From: JAQVEM01 sp964595565
GTDB taxonomy: Bacteria > Actinomycetota > Humimicrobiia > Humimicrobiales > Humimicrobiaceae
DNA length: 26,960 nt
NCBI GenBank assembly: GCA_964595565.1
Contig: CAZQQX010000028.1
Coordinates: 1-26,960 of the forward strand
Reading direction: 5' to 3'
A program made the position numbers and the translations under genes. Under the pieces are notes generated by a model. That model was not told where the DNA came from, did not search any database, and saw nothing but the letters and a program-made list of their open reading frames with translations. Positions 15,553 through 24,182 of this stretch are shown one piece after another (within the stretch, counting starts at the first letter, position 1; each line of letters opens with the position of its first letter).

Positions 15553-16023
15553 TTACTCTTTTTCTTCTATCCTCATCACACTACTTCCAGTTACTTCAGC
15601 GTGCCCATCTCCAATCATTGAAAAGGGAGGAATTTTTGAAAAAAAAATAGGAACTTTATAAATTACATCAACCCCGACCGAGTCACCGGGGTTCGTACCA
15701 GAAATATCTATCCTCAAACTGAGCCTTTCATTAAGGTTCCAGCCCGGCATAGTAGATGAAGCATATTCCAATGCAGCATTTACAGCACCTGATTCCGGAT
15801 CATTAGATAATGTTGCAGCTCTGGCAGCTTCATAAGATGCAGAATTCACAGCTATCTTCGCATTCAATAAAAACCCAAATTGGATTATCCCCGCAACTAA
15901 CAAAATTAATACTGGTAATACCAGAGCAAACTCAACAAAAACACTACCTCTTTCCGAGTAAAGTTTTGGTTTACACATGATGCTGTATCTCTTTACTAAA
16001 AAATTAATTTTAGACCTAAGCAT
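15553..16023 (-). CDS. TadE-like pseudopilin
   Basis: 156 aa. The block RGSVFVEFALVLPVLILLVAGIIQFG (about 25-50) is the classical TadE-type pseudopilin segment with the conserved Glu after the processing region. It is followed by NAKIAVNSASYEAARAA, the typical amphipathic helix, then a beta-rich C-terminus. TadE is a minor pilin processed by the prepilin peptidase and needed for Tad pilus assembly. The start is uncertain: the ATG at 16023 lacks a ribosome binding site, and an internal ATG at 15978 would give the shorter leader usual for the family. Confidence 0.87.
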   Translation of the reverse strand: MLRSKINFLVKRYSIMCKPKLYSERGSVFVEFALVLPVLILLVAGIIQFGFLLNAKIAVNSASYEAARAATLSNDPESGAVNAALEYASSTMPGWNLNERLSLRIDISGTNPGDSVGVDVIYKVPIFFSKIPPFSMIGDGHAEVTGSSVMRIEEKE

Positions 16024-16059
16024 TATTAATAATCAGTATAAGAATCTTTAACTCTGCAC

Positions 16060-16230
16060 CTAAAGACTATCAACTATAGTTTGAAAAACAGACTGAAGCT
16101 TGCCACCAAGTGCAGATACTACTGTAATACTAACAATAACAACAAGGGCTATATAAAGAGCCATTTCTATTAATGTAGCCCCTATTGAGTTAGAAAATAC
16201 CCTGTTTAAAAAATTCTTTAATAAACTCAT
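16060..16230 (-). CDS. flp: Flp-type major pilin
   Basis: 56-aa prepilin that forms the pilus fibre. The leader ends in IG, with predicted cleavage Gly17|Ala18, and Glu22 is at +5 of the mature protein, as required for pilin assembly. Mature length is about 39 aa, nearly all hydrophobic helix. The residue after Glu is Met, where many Flp pilins have Tyr. The start at 16230 is chosen because GGAGG lies five bases before it; an ATG four codons upstream would contain that GGAGG inside the gene. It lies between tadC and tadE. Confidence 0.9.
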   Translation of the reverse strand: MSLLKNFLNRVFSNSIGATLIEMALYIALVVIVSITVVSALGGKLQSVFQTIVDSL

Positions 16231-16327
16231 ACTTACCTCCATTCTTAAATTTAATTTTTTTTAAACTTATTTATTCAAATAAAATAATTACTTCCCATCT
16301 AGTCTAACCTGATAGAAATAATACCCT

Positions 16328-17164
16328 CTAAAATAATAATTTTAGTTGAGGTATAACCGGTAACAAGAATAATATTACTGTTGGAATGAACATAAAAATG
16401 AAAATAATAATAACAAGATTGCTCTCCAATCTTTCAGATTTTATCTTCATCAGATCTCTTTGATTATTTCTTATAACCATTGACATATCTTTTAAAACTT
16501 TACTAACAGGGTTCCCAATTATTTCAGCCTGCATCAAAATTTTAACTACGGCCTTGAAATCATTACAAAAAGAAAGTTTTGCAACCATATGATAGGCATC
16601 AACTTTGTTCCAACCTTCAAATATTTTAACCTGTGCCAGTCTGAAGAGCTTACTAATTTCACACTTATAATTCTCTGAAATATAACTTAACGCTTCATCA
16701 AGGCTCAGCCCAGCTTTAATTAAAGAAGATAAAATATCTATTATATCCGGGAGCTCATTCTGCATTTTCTTACTCTTTGAATTAATACTGCCTCTAATAA
16801 CTTCAGAGGGTATAAAATAAATAATTATTGCTGCAATAAGTGAATGCCAGACAAAATTTTTTTTTAAGAAGAATCCAATCATTAGAATAAATATAAAAAA
16901 GCTCAGTGAAAGAACAACCCTTAGTAAGAATAAGCCTTCTAAAGATTTAATTTCAAAACAAAATACTTTTATTCCATTTTGTTCCTTAAGCAATAATTTG
17001 AAATCTTCATTTAATTTATTCCTGCTATATTTTTTAACTATTTTTTCGGTCCTGGATTCAATTGTATCAATAACCAATCTGGTATCCTTATAACTAAACT
17101 TCATAAGAAATAAAAATATAAAAACTGAAATAAGAACTGGAACTAATACTATTAAAAAATTCAC
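16328..17164 (-). CDS. tadC: TadC-like inner-membrane platform protein
   Basis: 278 aa of the type II secretion F (GspF/T2SSF) superfamily. One hydrophobic helix at the N-terminus, a pair around 75-115, then the cytosolic T2SSF domain with LPDIIDILSSLIKAGLSLDEAL (about 139-160) and EIIGNPVSKVLKDM (about 217-230), and a final membrane helix. With TadB it forms the membrane base that the TadA ATPase acts on. The GTG start overlaps the tadB stop (GTGA), so the two are coupled. Confidence 0.88.
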   Translation of the reverse strand: MNFLIVLVPVLISVFIFLFLMKFSYKDTRLVIDTIESRTEKIVKKYSRNKLNEDFKLLLKEQNGIKVFCFEIKSLEGLFLLRVVLSLSFFIFILMIGFFLKKNFVWHSLIAAIIIYFIPSEVIRGSINSKSKKMQNELPDIIDILSSLIKAGLSLDEALSYISENYKCEISKLFRLAQVKIFEGWNKVDAYHMVAKLSFCNDFKAVVKILMQAEIIGNPVSKVLKDMSMVIRNNQRDLMKIKSERLESNLVIIIFIFMFIPTVILFLLPVIPQLKLLF

Positions 17165-18084
17165 CTTATAACCCTGCTTCCTCCATAATAATTAATAACT
17201 CTGTTTATTATGAAAAAACCAATCACGTTACTTAGTACAACATATACAAGAATTAAAATACCGGCTCCTGTAAACAGAATATTCATAACTTCTTTATTAA
17301 TAAGAACAACAATTATTATTGAAATTATCGGTATTAGAGTTATCAGATAAGAAGTATAGCGCGGCCCCGAGCTTAAAATCTTAACGTACCTTTCCATATT
17401 TTTCTTTTCTCTTATATACTCAATCTGATTCTTTAAAAATTCTATTAAATCTACTCCTTTGTCATTAGCAACTATAAAACCTGTAATAACCACTTCAATC
17501 AGGGGGCTACTGTTTCTTTGTATCATATTCCTTAATGCTTTATTTAATAATAATCCGCTTCGGGTGTCATTTAGTACCAACTCGAACTCTCTCTTTAATG
17601 GATAATCTGAGTCTTCTATAGCTTTCTGTATACAATTTAGAATATTAGGATTCCCATATAGATAACCGACCAGATCCAGTAAAAATTGTTCAAGCTGGTC
17701 TTCCTTTTTTATATTATCTCTTCTTTTTCTTATGTTAATAAAAATAAAGAATATAAATATGTTTGTAATCAGTAGAAGAATAGACAAAATCAAACCCAGT
17801 TTAAAAAACAATCCCAAAAAAAAGACGAGTGAAAATAACACAAAAATCAAAATAAAAAAATCTTCCACATTTAAATTTAGATTGCTCTTATCAATCCAAT
17901 TCTTAATTTTGCTTATAAAACTTTGTTTCACATTAGCTTTTCTCGCAAGGTTCGTACTGCTAGACACCCTCAAGATTCTATTAATTATATTTTCCTGTCT
18001 ATTAACAATAAAAATTGCTATAGAACTAAAAATATAAAATAATCCAAGTCCTATTGAAATTGATATAATTACAGATACTCTAAT
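17161..18084 (-). CDS. tadB: TadB-like inner-membrane platform protein, likely ATT start
   Basis: T2SSF-superfamily protein, partner of TadC. The domain hallmarks are the LEQFLLDLVGYLYGNPN and LLNKALRNMIQ region and a helix pair at the C-terminus. No ATG begins the frame; the only ordinary start, TTG at 17973, lacks a ribosome binding site and removes the usual first membrane helix. The frame is open upstream and encodes a hydrophobic helix (VIISISIGLGLFYIF) beginning at an ATT (18084) that lies seven bases after AAAGGGGAG. With this start the protein has 307 aa, the normal TadB size, and overlaps tadA by 16 bases. The family is sure; the start is inference. Confidence 0.85.
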   Translation of the reverse strand: MRVSVIISISIGLGLFYIFSSIAIFIVNRQENIINRILRVSSSTNLARKANVKQSFISKIKNWIDKSNLNLNVEDFFILIFVLFSLVFFLGLFFKLGLILSILLLITNIFIFFIFINIRKRRDNIKKEDQLEQFLLDLVGYLYGNPNILNCIQKAIEDSDYPLKREFELVLNDTRSGLLLNKALRNMIQRNSSPLIEVVITGFIVANDKGVDLIEFLKNQIEYIREKKNMERYVKILSSGPRYTSYLITLIPIISIIIVVLINKEVMNILFTGAGILILVYVVLSNVIGFFIINRVINYYGGSRVIR

Positions 18085-19253
18085 TTGTAATCTCCCCTTT
18101 CATCAAGAGTATTATCCACTAACAAAATTTCTTTTAATTTTCTGTTACATATATTCAAATCTTTATCTTTTTCGTAACTCAAAAATAACACTGAATCAAT
18201 TACTCTTGAAATCATTTTTCTTACGACATAATCACTTATATTGGTTTTATACTCCATTGCTAATGTTTCCAGTCGTATGAAAGCATCAAAAGCAGAGTCA
18301 GCATGAATGGTTGTAAAACTCCCTCTGTGTCCCGTATTCAACGCCTGAAGCATTTGATAAGCGGCCATAGAATCTCTCACCTCACCGACTATGATTCTAT
18401 CTGCCTTCATTCTCAATGTTTCAAATATTAATTTATCCTGATTAATTTCGTTATCATACTCTCTTGATTTCGTTCTGGTATATAACATTCTCACAAAAGG
18501 GTGCCCTGAAAGTTTTATCTCAGGAACATCCTGTATAATATTAATAAACTCACTCTCTGGAATTAATTTCGCCAGCGTGTTCAGCAAAGTAGTTTTCCCG
18601 GAACCCATAGAACCTGCAATAAGAATATTATTTTTCCTGCTCACCAGATTCTTCAAAATATCATAATATTTTTTATCAAACATATTTAATCTTAATAAGT
18701 CCTCCAGATTAAAATCTATACAGTTAAACACCCTTATTGAAATATATACCCTGTCGGAAACTGGCGGAATTATTATTGAACATCTACTTCCATCATAAAG
18801 TTCAGTATTTAAAAAAGGAACCCTCTGATCAACTATCTTGCCGGTATTGCTTTTGATCCTATCAATTATCAAATATACCTCATCAATATTACTAAATACC
18901 CTCCCCAGGTATTTCTTAACCCCATTCTTTATTATTATCATTTCCATATCCTGTATAAATATATCTGTTACTTCTTTATCCTGCAGGAATTCCTCTAATA
19001 TCCCCAACCCAAATATTTCCGATAATGCTTTATTGATTAGTTCATCTCTGATATCAAAAACAAGGGAAGGATATTTCTTTTCAATCTCATCCTTCAAAAA
19101 AATATATAATTTGTCCTTAAAATATTCCCTATTTAAATAACTATAATTTAAAAAAGATTTATCATTCTTAACCCTTTTTTTAACCGAACTTATTATCTCT
19201 TCTTCATCGCTTCTTCTTAATTTATTCCACTCATAAAGCCTATCCTTTAACAT
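18069..19253 (-). CDS. tadA: TadA/CpaF-type pilus assembly ATPase
   Basis: Hexameric cytosolic ATPase that drives Tad pilus extension (and in some species retraction). The N-terminal domain (to about 190) contains FGLGILEEFLQDKEVTDIFI. The RecA-like domain has Walker A GSMGSGKTT (214-222), the Asp/Glu box IIVGEVRD and the conserved GHRGSFTTIHADSA. Length is 394 aa from the ATG chosen here; a GTG at 19271 would add six residues and both are preceded by only G-rich sequence. The gene starts before (GTG) or just upstream of (ATG) the end of the preceding ParA-like gene. Confidence 0.95.
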   Translation of the reverse strand: MLKDRLYEWNKLRRSDEEEIISSVKKRVKNDKSFLNYSYLNREYFKDKLYIFLKDEIEKKYPSLVFDIRDELINKALSEIFGLGILEEFLQDKEVTDIFIQDMEMIIIKNGVKKYLGRVFSNIDEVYLIIDRIKSNTGKIVDQRVPFLNTELYDGSRCSIIIPPVSDRVYISIRVFNCIDFNLEDLLRLNMFDKKYYDILKNLVSRKNNILIAGSMGSGKTTLLNTLAKLIPESEFINIIQDVPEIKLSGHPFVRMLYTRTKSREYDNEINQDKLIFETLRMKADRIIVGEVRDSMAAYQMLQALNTGHRGSFTTIHADSAFDAFIRLETLAMEYKTNISDYVVRKMISRVIDSVLFLSYEKDKDLNICNRKLKEILLVDNTLDERGDYKLEYL

Positions 19254-20079
19254 TACTTTTAAACCCCCCACTTTCTACTGTCAGAACCCTGCTGACTTCT
19301 CTGAAAAAATTACTTTTTAAAATATTAACTTTATTAAACATCAATTTATTTTTATTGAAGCTTTTATCAAACTTTATAAAAGCATAAACAGGTATTTTAA
19401 TAATTTTAGTGAGATCAATAATTCTAAAAAAATCTGTAAATTTTTTTTTATTTATAATAAGTTTCATTTTATATTCCTGAATAGAAAATTTATTTACCAG
19501 CAAATCTGCTAAATTTGAAATACGTGCAATGCTTGCTAAAGAATAATCACTTATTAAGAGGATTTCATTTGAAAGTTTGAGAACATCTAAAACTGGCCCA
19601 TTTATAATTGTTTGTGTGTCTACAATAATACAATCATAATCTTTAGAAATAAAATTCATCAATTTATTTATAGAACATTTTTTTATATTCTCAGCCATAA
19701 GGGGGCTTGACACTCCCTTTAAAACATCCATATTTTTGTGTATATTCTTAACAAATTCGTTATATTTTTCTGGAAACCTTATTGCAAGTTCTAAAGATTT
19801 GTTTTCTTCTATATCAAATAAAACACCAAAATCACCGGGTGAACTATCCAATTCAAGTAATAACGTCTTCTTTTCCATTTTTTGCGACATAAACATTGCG
19901 GAAACTATAGCAAATGAGGTCTTGCCGACTCCACCTTTATTGGATACAACTGAAATTACTACACTTTTATCATAAAGATTTCTATTATGGTGAATTTTAT
20001 TATTTTCATAATCAGCGGAATTCCAACAGACGTCGTTAAAATTTTTATAAGTGATAGTATTTTGAATCTCTAAATTCAT
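19240..20079 (-). CDS. TadZ-like ParA/MinD ATPase
   Basis: 279-aa ParA/MinD-family ATPase with an intact deviant Walker A, KGGVGKTS (48-55), and the switch II strand YDCIIVDT. TadZ-type proteins mark the pole or place where the pilus machine assembles. The receiver-like N-terminal domain of classical TadZ/CpaE is missing; only about 40 unrelated residues precede the ATPase. That domain is instead found on the first gene of the operon. The ATG at 20079 is taken; a TTG at 20097 would add six residues without a better binding site. It follows cpaB by 31 bases. Confidence 0.82.
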   Translation of the reverse strand: MNLEIQNTITYKNFNDVCWNSADYENNKIHHNRNLYDKSVVISVVSNKGGVGKTSFAIVSAMFMSQKMEKKTLLLELDSSPGDFGVLFDIEENKSLELAIRFPEKYNEFVKNIHKNMDVLKGVSSPLMAENIKKCSINKLMNFISKDYDCIIVDTQTIINGPVLDVLKLSNEILLISDYSLASIARISNLADLLVNKFSIQEYKMKLIINKKKFTDFFRIIDLTKIIKIPVYAFIKFDKSFNKNKLMFNKVNILKSNFFREVSRVLTVESGGFKSNVKG

Positions 20080-20110
20080 AAAAACTTTCAACCTCAATTA
20101 AAAACCATTA

Positions 20111-20914
20111 TTAAACTTCTTCTATTACAATTTTATAATTATTATCCTTTGTTAATCTGGCAACTATAGGAGCTTCTTTAATATCACATTTTAGATAAAT
20201 GCTGGTAATATGATTACTATTATTCAAAAGAATGTTCTTATTAATATCTGAAATATTTTTTTCTATACATATTACCTCTAAATTCCTTACCATAACCTGA
20301 CCATTAATTAAAATTATATTCTCCGACAAATTAAACATGGTGCTGTCAATATAGTCTCCAGCAGAAAAAAAATTTATGCTTTTATCCTTTATACCCCCGA
20401 TATGATAAGAGCCATCAGTTTGATTTGAATATTTATTATTACTACTTTCTGAAAATTGAATATAATCCGGATATAATAACTCTTTTTCATATTCAGTTGA
20501 TACTATAGATATACAATTACCTGTTCTTACCTCTTCTAAAAGAGGTTCCTCGTATTGTACATTTATCGCTATTACGACATCTCCCTCTGCTAATCTGCCA
20601 AAGATGCTCTCCTGTGTTTTTTTATCAAACATATCAATAGAGATATAATCACCTTTTCTTCTTTCTACATTAATAATTTTTCCAATTACACTTTCTTTAT
20701 CCTCTACATAATTTTCAGGGAGTGAATTTTTATAATATTCCTTAAAATCCAAATCTTCCTCATTTATTTTTTTACCGGCTTCAATATTCCTGGAGGTAAC
20801 CACTATCTCCTTTTTATCAAGGTAATTATTAAGTAATAAGTAAAAAGCCAGTCCGATAATAATCGACCCAATAATTGCCAGCACTAAATATTTTCTATAA
20901 TTGTTTCTCATCAT
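20111..20914 (-). CDS. cpaB: CpaB/RcpC-type Tad pilus assembly protein
   Basis: 267 aa. One membrane helix at about 9-29 is followed by a SAF domain from about 37 (EIVVTSRNIEAGKKINEEDL, then SLPENYV and VIGKIINVERRKGDYI), the pattern of CpaB/RcpC. In two-membrane bacteria this protein supports the secretin; monoderms keep it without a secretin, as here, and its role there may be cell-wall passage. The double ATG at the start follows AAAGGGA, which overlaps the stop of the upstream gene. Base composition is very AT-rich like its neighbours. Confidence 0.88.
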   Translation of the reverse strand: MMRNNYRKYLVLAIIGSIIIGLAFYLLLNNYLDKKEIVVTSRNIEAGKKINEEDLDFKEYYKNSLPENYVEDKESVIGKIINVERRKGDYISIDMFDKKTQESIFGRLAEGDVVIAINVQYEEPLLEEVRTGNCISIVSTEYEKELLYPDYIQFSESSNNKYSNQTDGSYHIGGIKDKSINFFSAGDYIDSTMFNLSENIILINGQVMVRNLEVICIEKNISDINKNILLNNSNHITSIYLKCDIKEAPIVARLTKDNNYKIVIEEV

Positions 20915-20922
20915 ATTTCCCT

Positions 20923-22302
20923 TTAGTCATAAGTTAGTAAATTAAATATTTTTTCTGTCAGATAATTAAAACTTTTTAAATTGCTAAAACTAAAATTTAA
21001 AAACTCTGATCTATTTCTTAGCATTTTGTTTTCATCCAAAAAAATCAAATTTTTTAAATGGAAAAAATGTTTGATCTGGTTTTTAAAAAAATTTGATCTA
21101 TCAAGCCTATCGTATTTATTTATTATCAAAACTTTTTCTACGTCAGAACATAAAAATCTATCATTTATTTTTACAAGTCTACCCATACTCCCTGCTGTAT
21201 TATCAGATACCATTATTAAAAGATCAGCAAGGTCTATTACTCCCAGATATAAGTCGTCCAATTTATTCGGGAGATCAATTATAATCATGTGATACTTTTT
21301 TCTCGCAATATCAGCCAGACAATATATATCCTGTAAATCTATTTTCTTTGATAAATCATATGTCGGTGGCGACTGCAAAACATCCAGATTCTCATTAATT
21401 TTTATAATTGAATTATCCAGAGAATTTCTATTATATCCATCAACAAAATTTAAAATATTTGGAGAAGCCGGGATGCTCAGATAATAGCTTATATCTCCTC
21501 CTCCTTCAGAAAAATTTAAATCAACGAGAAGAGTTTTTATTTTATTAAAAACAAAACTTAGAAAAATAGAAATTGTTGTACTTCCAACCCCACCCTTAGC
21601 TTTCAATATAACAATTATCTTTTGTTTCAATGTTTTTATCTTTCTAATTTCTGTAGTTTCATTTTCTTTTGGAATATTACTATCCTGAGATTTTACTTTT
21701 TTATCCAACTTAAGGCTCTTTCTATCTTCTTTATCCTTATTCTCTTTTTCTTTCTTGTTTGAACCGTTATTACAATCCTCTTCGCTATATACCCTTTTTT
21801 TGTGTTTTTCGCTAACTTCTTTCTCCACTCTATCTTTATTCCTGTCGCTCTCCCCAGAATTTTTGTATTTTTCTTTTAAAATTACTTTTGTGTCCTTATT
21901 AAGATTTAAAAAATTACTAAAGTATGCCCTGAGATTAAACCGTTTATTTTTTTTGTTAACTGTTCTTTCCTCAATTTCTTTTAATATCAAATTTTCTATT
22001 TCCTTTTCATTTATAGGATATTCAACATCTTTCCCCAGAATGTAGACATTTATCTTTTTCCTATTGGCTCTTTTTATTATATTGGATAGATCAGAAATTT
22101 TTTTACTTATAATGACAAGATTAATTTTTTCATACTCCAGAATAAAGTTTACAGCAAAGCAGCTACTGAGATTTATAAAATTAAATTTATTAGTTAAATT
22201 CTGAATCCTCCTAAATGTATCATTATCCCTGTCAGCCAGTATGATATTAAAAGAATTAACATTTTTATTTGTCTTATCCTTCGAAATAGTGTTTGTATTC
22301 AT
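20923..22302 (-). CDS. CpaE-like protein: pseudo-receiver plus ParA-like ATPase with altered P-loop
   Basis: 459 aa. Residues about 17-105 look like a response-regulator receiver fold (FNIILADRDND at its start), but the phosphorylated Asp position reads LVIISKK, so phosphorylation is unlikely. A highly charged Lys/Glu/Asp/Asn linker (about 115-225) follows. The ATPase domain has KGGVGSTT (236-243): the signature Lys236 remains, but the invariant P-loop Lys of GKT/GKS is Ser, as in some CpaE proteins. Switch II is HMIIIDLPN. It is the first gene of the Tad operon and probably acts with the second ParA-like protein in positioning the machine. The ribosome binding site is weak. Confidence 0.82.
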   Translation of the reverse strand: MNTNTISKDKTNKNVNSFNIILADRDNDTFRRIQNLTNKFNFINLSSCFAVNFILEYEKINLVIISKKISDLSNIIKRANRKKINVYILGKDVEYPINEKEIENLILKEIEERTVNKKNKRFNLRAYFSNFLNLNKDTKVILKEKYKNSGESDRNKDRVEKEVSEKHKKRVYSEEDCNNGSNKKEKENKDKEDRKSLKLDKKVKSQDSNIPKENETTEIRKIKTLKQKIIVILKAKGGVGSTTISIFLSFVFNKIKTLLVDLNFSEGGGDISYYLSIPASPNILNFVDGYNRNSLDNSIIKINENLDVLQSPPTYDLSKKIDLQDIYCLADIARKKYHMIIIDLPNKLDDLYLGVIDLADLLIMVSDNTAGSMGRLVKINDRFLCSDVEKVLIINKYDRLDRSNFFKNQIKHFFHLKNLIFLDENKMLRNRSEFLNFSFSNLKSFNYLTEKIFNLLTYD

Positions 22303-22347
22303 AAGCGCTTTTAAATAATTGAATAATTTAAAGAAATTTGTTTAAAT

Positions 22348-22376
22348 AGAATAAATTATATTATTAAATATGTCAA
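22348..22376 (-). promoter_or_regulatory. Predicted Tad operon promoter
   Basis: On the minus strand a perfect TTGACA (22371-22376), 17 bases, and TATTCT (22348-22353). The inferred start near 22341 gives a leader of about 40 bases. It is divergent from the antitoxin gene and 20 bases from the first palindrome. Confidence 0.65.
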
Positions 22377-22396
22377 TACAATTTCTATACACAATT

Positions 22397-22426
22397 TATA
22401 CTATATTATTATATAAATATAGTATA
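22397..22426. promoter_or_regulatory. Perfect palindrome upstream of Phd-like gene, 11-bp arms
   Basis: TATACTATATT (22397-22407) and its exact complement AATATAGTATA (22416-22426) around 8 bases. It overlaps the plausible -10 box TATAAT at 22425-22430 of the antitoxin gene and lies 20 bases behind the Tad -35 box. Confidence 0.5.
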
Positions 22427-22437
22427 TAATAATAAAT

Positions 22438-22463
22438 TACATTTAAATTGAAATTTAAATGTA
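22438..22463. promoter_or_regulatory. Perfect palindrome before Phd-like gene, 12-bp arms
   Basis: TACATTTAAATT (22438-22449) and AATTTAAATGTA (22452-22463) are exact complements around GA. It covers the expected start point of the antitoxin transcript. Phd/YefM antitoxins bind paired palindromes of this kind to repress themselves. Confidence 0.55.
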
Positions 22464-22494
22464 CAATCTAAGCAACATTTTAGAAAGGAGTTCT

Positions 22495-22806
22495 ATGGAA
22501 CATATAGTTGGGATTACAAATGCAAGGAATAATATTAAAGAAATTGTAGATTCCATATCTGATAACAATGAAACTTACATAGTCACCAGAGATTGTATAC
22601 CCGAAGTTGTAATAATATCCTACAAAAAATACATGGAACATAAGAAGTTATTAGAACAGATGGTAGAGCTCAAATATGAAAGGTCCATAAAACAATCACA
22701 GAGTCAGTTTAAAGGATGGCTGGAGGAAAAAGGCTTTGACGTAAGCAGTTTATCAGAGGAAGAAATCGGAGAGATGGTTAGAAACCTGCACATAAACAAT
22801 ATCTGA
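22495..22806 (+). CDS. Phd/YefM-family antitoxin or regulator, no toxin partner
   Basis: 103 aa. The N-terminal GITNARNNIKEIVDSI, then TYIVTRDCIPEVVIISYKKYMEH, is the Phd/YefM DNA-binding fold. The C-terminal part (about 50-103) is charged and helical, as expected for a toxin-binding tail, and longer than in minimal members. The ATG at 22495 is chosen because AAAGGAG ends four bases upstream; an upstream in-frame ATG has none. No RelE/ParE/Doc-type toxin gene follows: the next 177 bases hold only a terminator. It may be an orphan antitoxin or a plain transcription factor. Confidence 0.8.
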   Translation: MEHIVGITNARNNIKEIVDSISDNNETYIVTRDCIPEVVIISYKKYMEHKKLLEQMVELKYERSIKQSQSQFKGWLEEKGFDVSSLSEEEIGEMVRNLHINNI

Positions 22807-22908
22807 TAATCATAAAATATAAACTTTAAAATTATAGTTTAATATAAAAAAAAGTAATTATATTTATTTAAACTGTAGAATTGTGGTTAATTGTCTGGGG
22901 TCGGGGTG

Positions 22909-22955
22909 AACCTCATGCTTAGACCCGGATAATAACCGGGATGAGGTTTTTATAC
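22909..22955 (+). terminator. Terminator downstream of the Phd-like gene
   Basis: Outer stem AACCTCAT (22909-22916) with ATGAGGTT (22941-22948) and inner stem CCCGG (22924-22928) with CCGGG (22936-22940), followed by TTTTTAT in the plus direction. It lies about 100 bases after the antitoxin stop. No T tract follows it on the minus strand, so it does not clearly serve the dehydratase genes. Confidence 0.7.
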
Positions 22956-22983
22956 CATTTTTATTCCTGTATCAAAATAGTTC

Positions 22984-24171
22984 CTACATCAAAAGACCAT
23001 TAGCATAAATCTGTAACATTTCCCTGTATCCGCCACGGCTCTCGGTAACTGTCATTTTCCCCGAAGCAACTTTTATAAATTCTTCAAAAAGTGATTCCCC
23101 TGCATCTTTTACGGACATCTCTCCACTTATTATACCGCCGGCATATATATCAAAATATTCTCTCTCTTCTATATCTTCGGGATTCCCCAGCACTTTTATT
23201 ACCGGAAGGACAGGCAGTCCGGGAGGATATGATGGAAGGCCCCTGAAACGCGCCGGCAGCCCCCCTCCATAACTAAATACCTGTATCTGAGCCCCTGCAG
23301 TAAACATACCCAGAAAAAGCTGTGAGGCCTGGGTGGTACCGTCCATAAAATAAAGCCCGGAAGATGAAGGCTTTTCCCCATATTCCAGCACGCCAGCCAG
23401 TGGTGAATTGCCCCCCTTAATAATTGCCCCCAGTGATTTTTCCTCAATGGTGGTCAACCCTCCAGCTATATTACCTTTTGTCGGCTCGGAACCCAGTATA
23501 TCTACCCCGTATTCAGCTATTTCCCTTTTCATGCGGTTAACACATCCCAGCAATTTTTCACTTACTTCTTTACTGGCAGCTCTTCTGGCCAGCACATGTT
23601 CTGCTCCAATCAATTCTGCTGTTTCCGAAAAGATTACCCTTCCACCTCTTTCAATCAGTAAATCTGATGCCTGCCCCGTAGCAGGGTTACTGGCAATAGC
23701 GGACACGGAACCCGACCCCCCGCATTTTATGCCAACTGTAAGGTCAGCTATGTCGCAATTTTCCCTTTCAACCTCTGAAGATTCCCTCACCAGCCTGCGT
23801 AATATGGCCACCCCTTTTTCCAGGGCAGAATTATAATTTTTATCCTTTTTAATGGTAACCGCCTCAACTTGCTTATACGGCAATATCTCTTCTGCCAGCT
23901 CTTCTGCTGTAATACTTTCGCAGCCAATCCCAACAAGCAGAACTGAATGGATATTGGGATTGGTCCCGATACCGGCCAGGGTCCTTCTGGCTCTTAAAAG
24001 GTCCGGCCCCAGCCTGATGCAGGCATGGTTATGTAAAAGCGGGATAGCTCCATCAACCTTTGAAGCAATCTCCGATGCCAGCTCATTAATACAGCCAACA
24101 GTTGGCAGGACTACAACATGGTTCCTTATGCCGGCCCGGCTGTTTTTCCTCCGGTACCCTTTAAAATGCAT
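22984..24171 (-). CDS. UxaA-family dehydratase, large subunit
   Basis: 395 aa of the altronate/galactarate dehydratase C-terminal family (GD_AH_C). The beginning, GYRRKNSRAGIRNHVVVLPTV, is the family's opening signature. Further matches are HNHACIRLG, VGIGCESI, VGIKCGGSGS near residue 147, SETAELIGAEHVLA and PTKGNIAGGLTTIEEKSLGAI. The conserved Cys residues may bind iron. Relatives dehydrate sugar acids (altronate, galactarate) or release sulfite from sulfolactate (SuyB); the substrate here cannot be read from the sequence. The strong AAAGGAGGGA lies four bases before the ATG, 11 bases after the small subunit gene. The two form one enzyme. Confidence 0.88.
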   Translation of the reverse strand: MHFKGYRRKNSRAGIRNHVVVLPTVGCINELASEIASKVDGAIPLLHNHACIRLGPDLLRARRTLAGIGTNPNIHSVLLVGIGCESITAEELAEEILPYKQVEAVTIKKDKNYNSALEKGVAILRRLVRESSEVERENCDIADLTVGIKCGGSGSVSAIASNPATGQASDLLIERGGRVIFSETAELIGAEHVLARRAASKEVSEKLLGCVNRMKREIAEYGVDILGSEPTKGNIAGGLTTIEEKSLGAIIKGGNSPLAGVLEYGEKPSSSGLYFMDGTTQASQLFLGMFTAGAQIQVFSYGGGLPARFRGLPSYPPGLPVLPVIKVLGNPEDIEEREYFDIYAGGIISGEMSVKDAGESLFEEFIKVASGKMTVTESRGGYREMLQIYANGLLM

Positions 24172-24182
24172 TGTTCCCTCCT

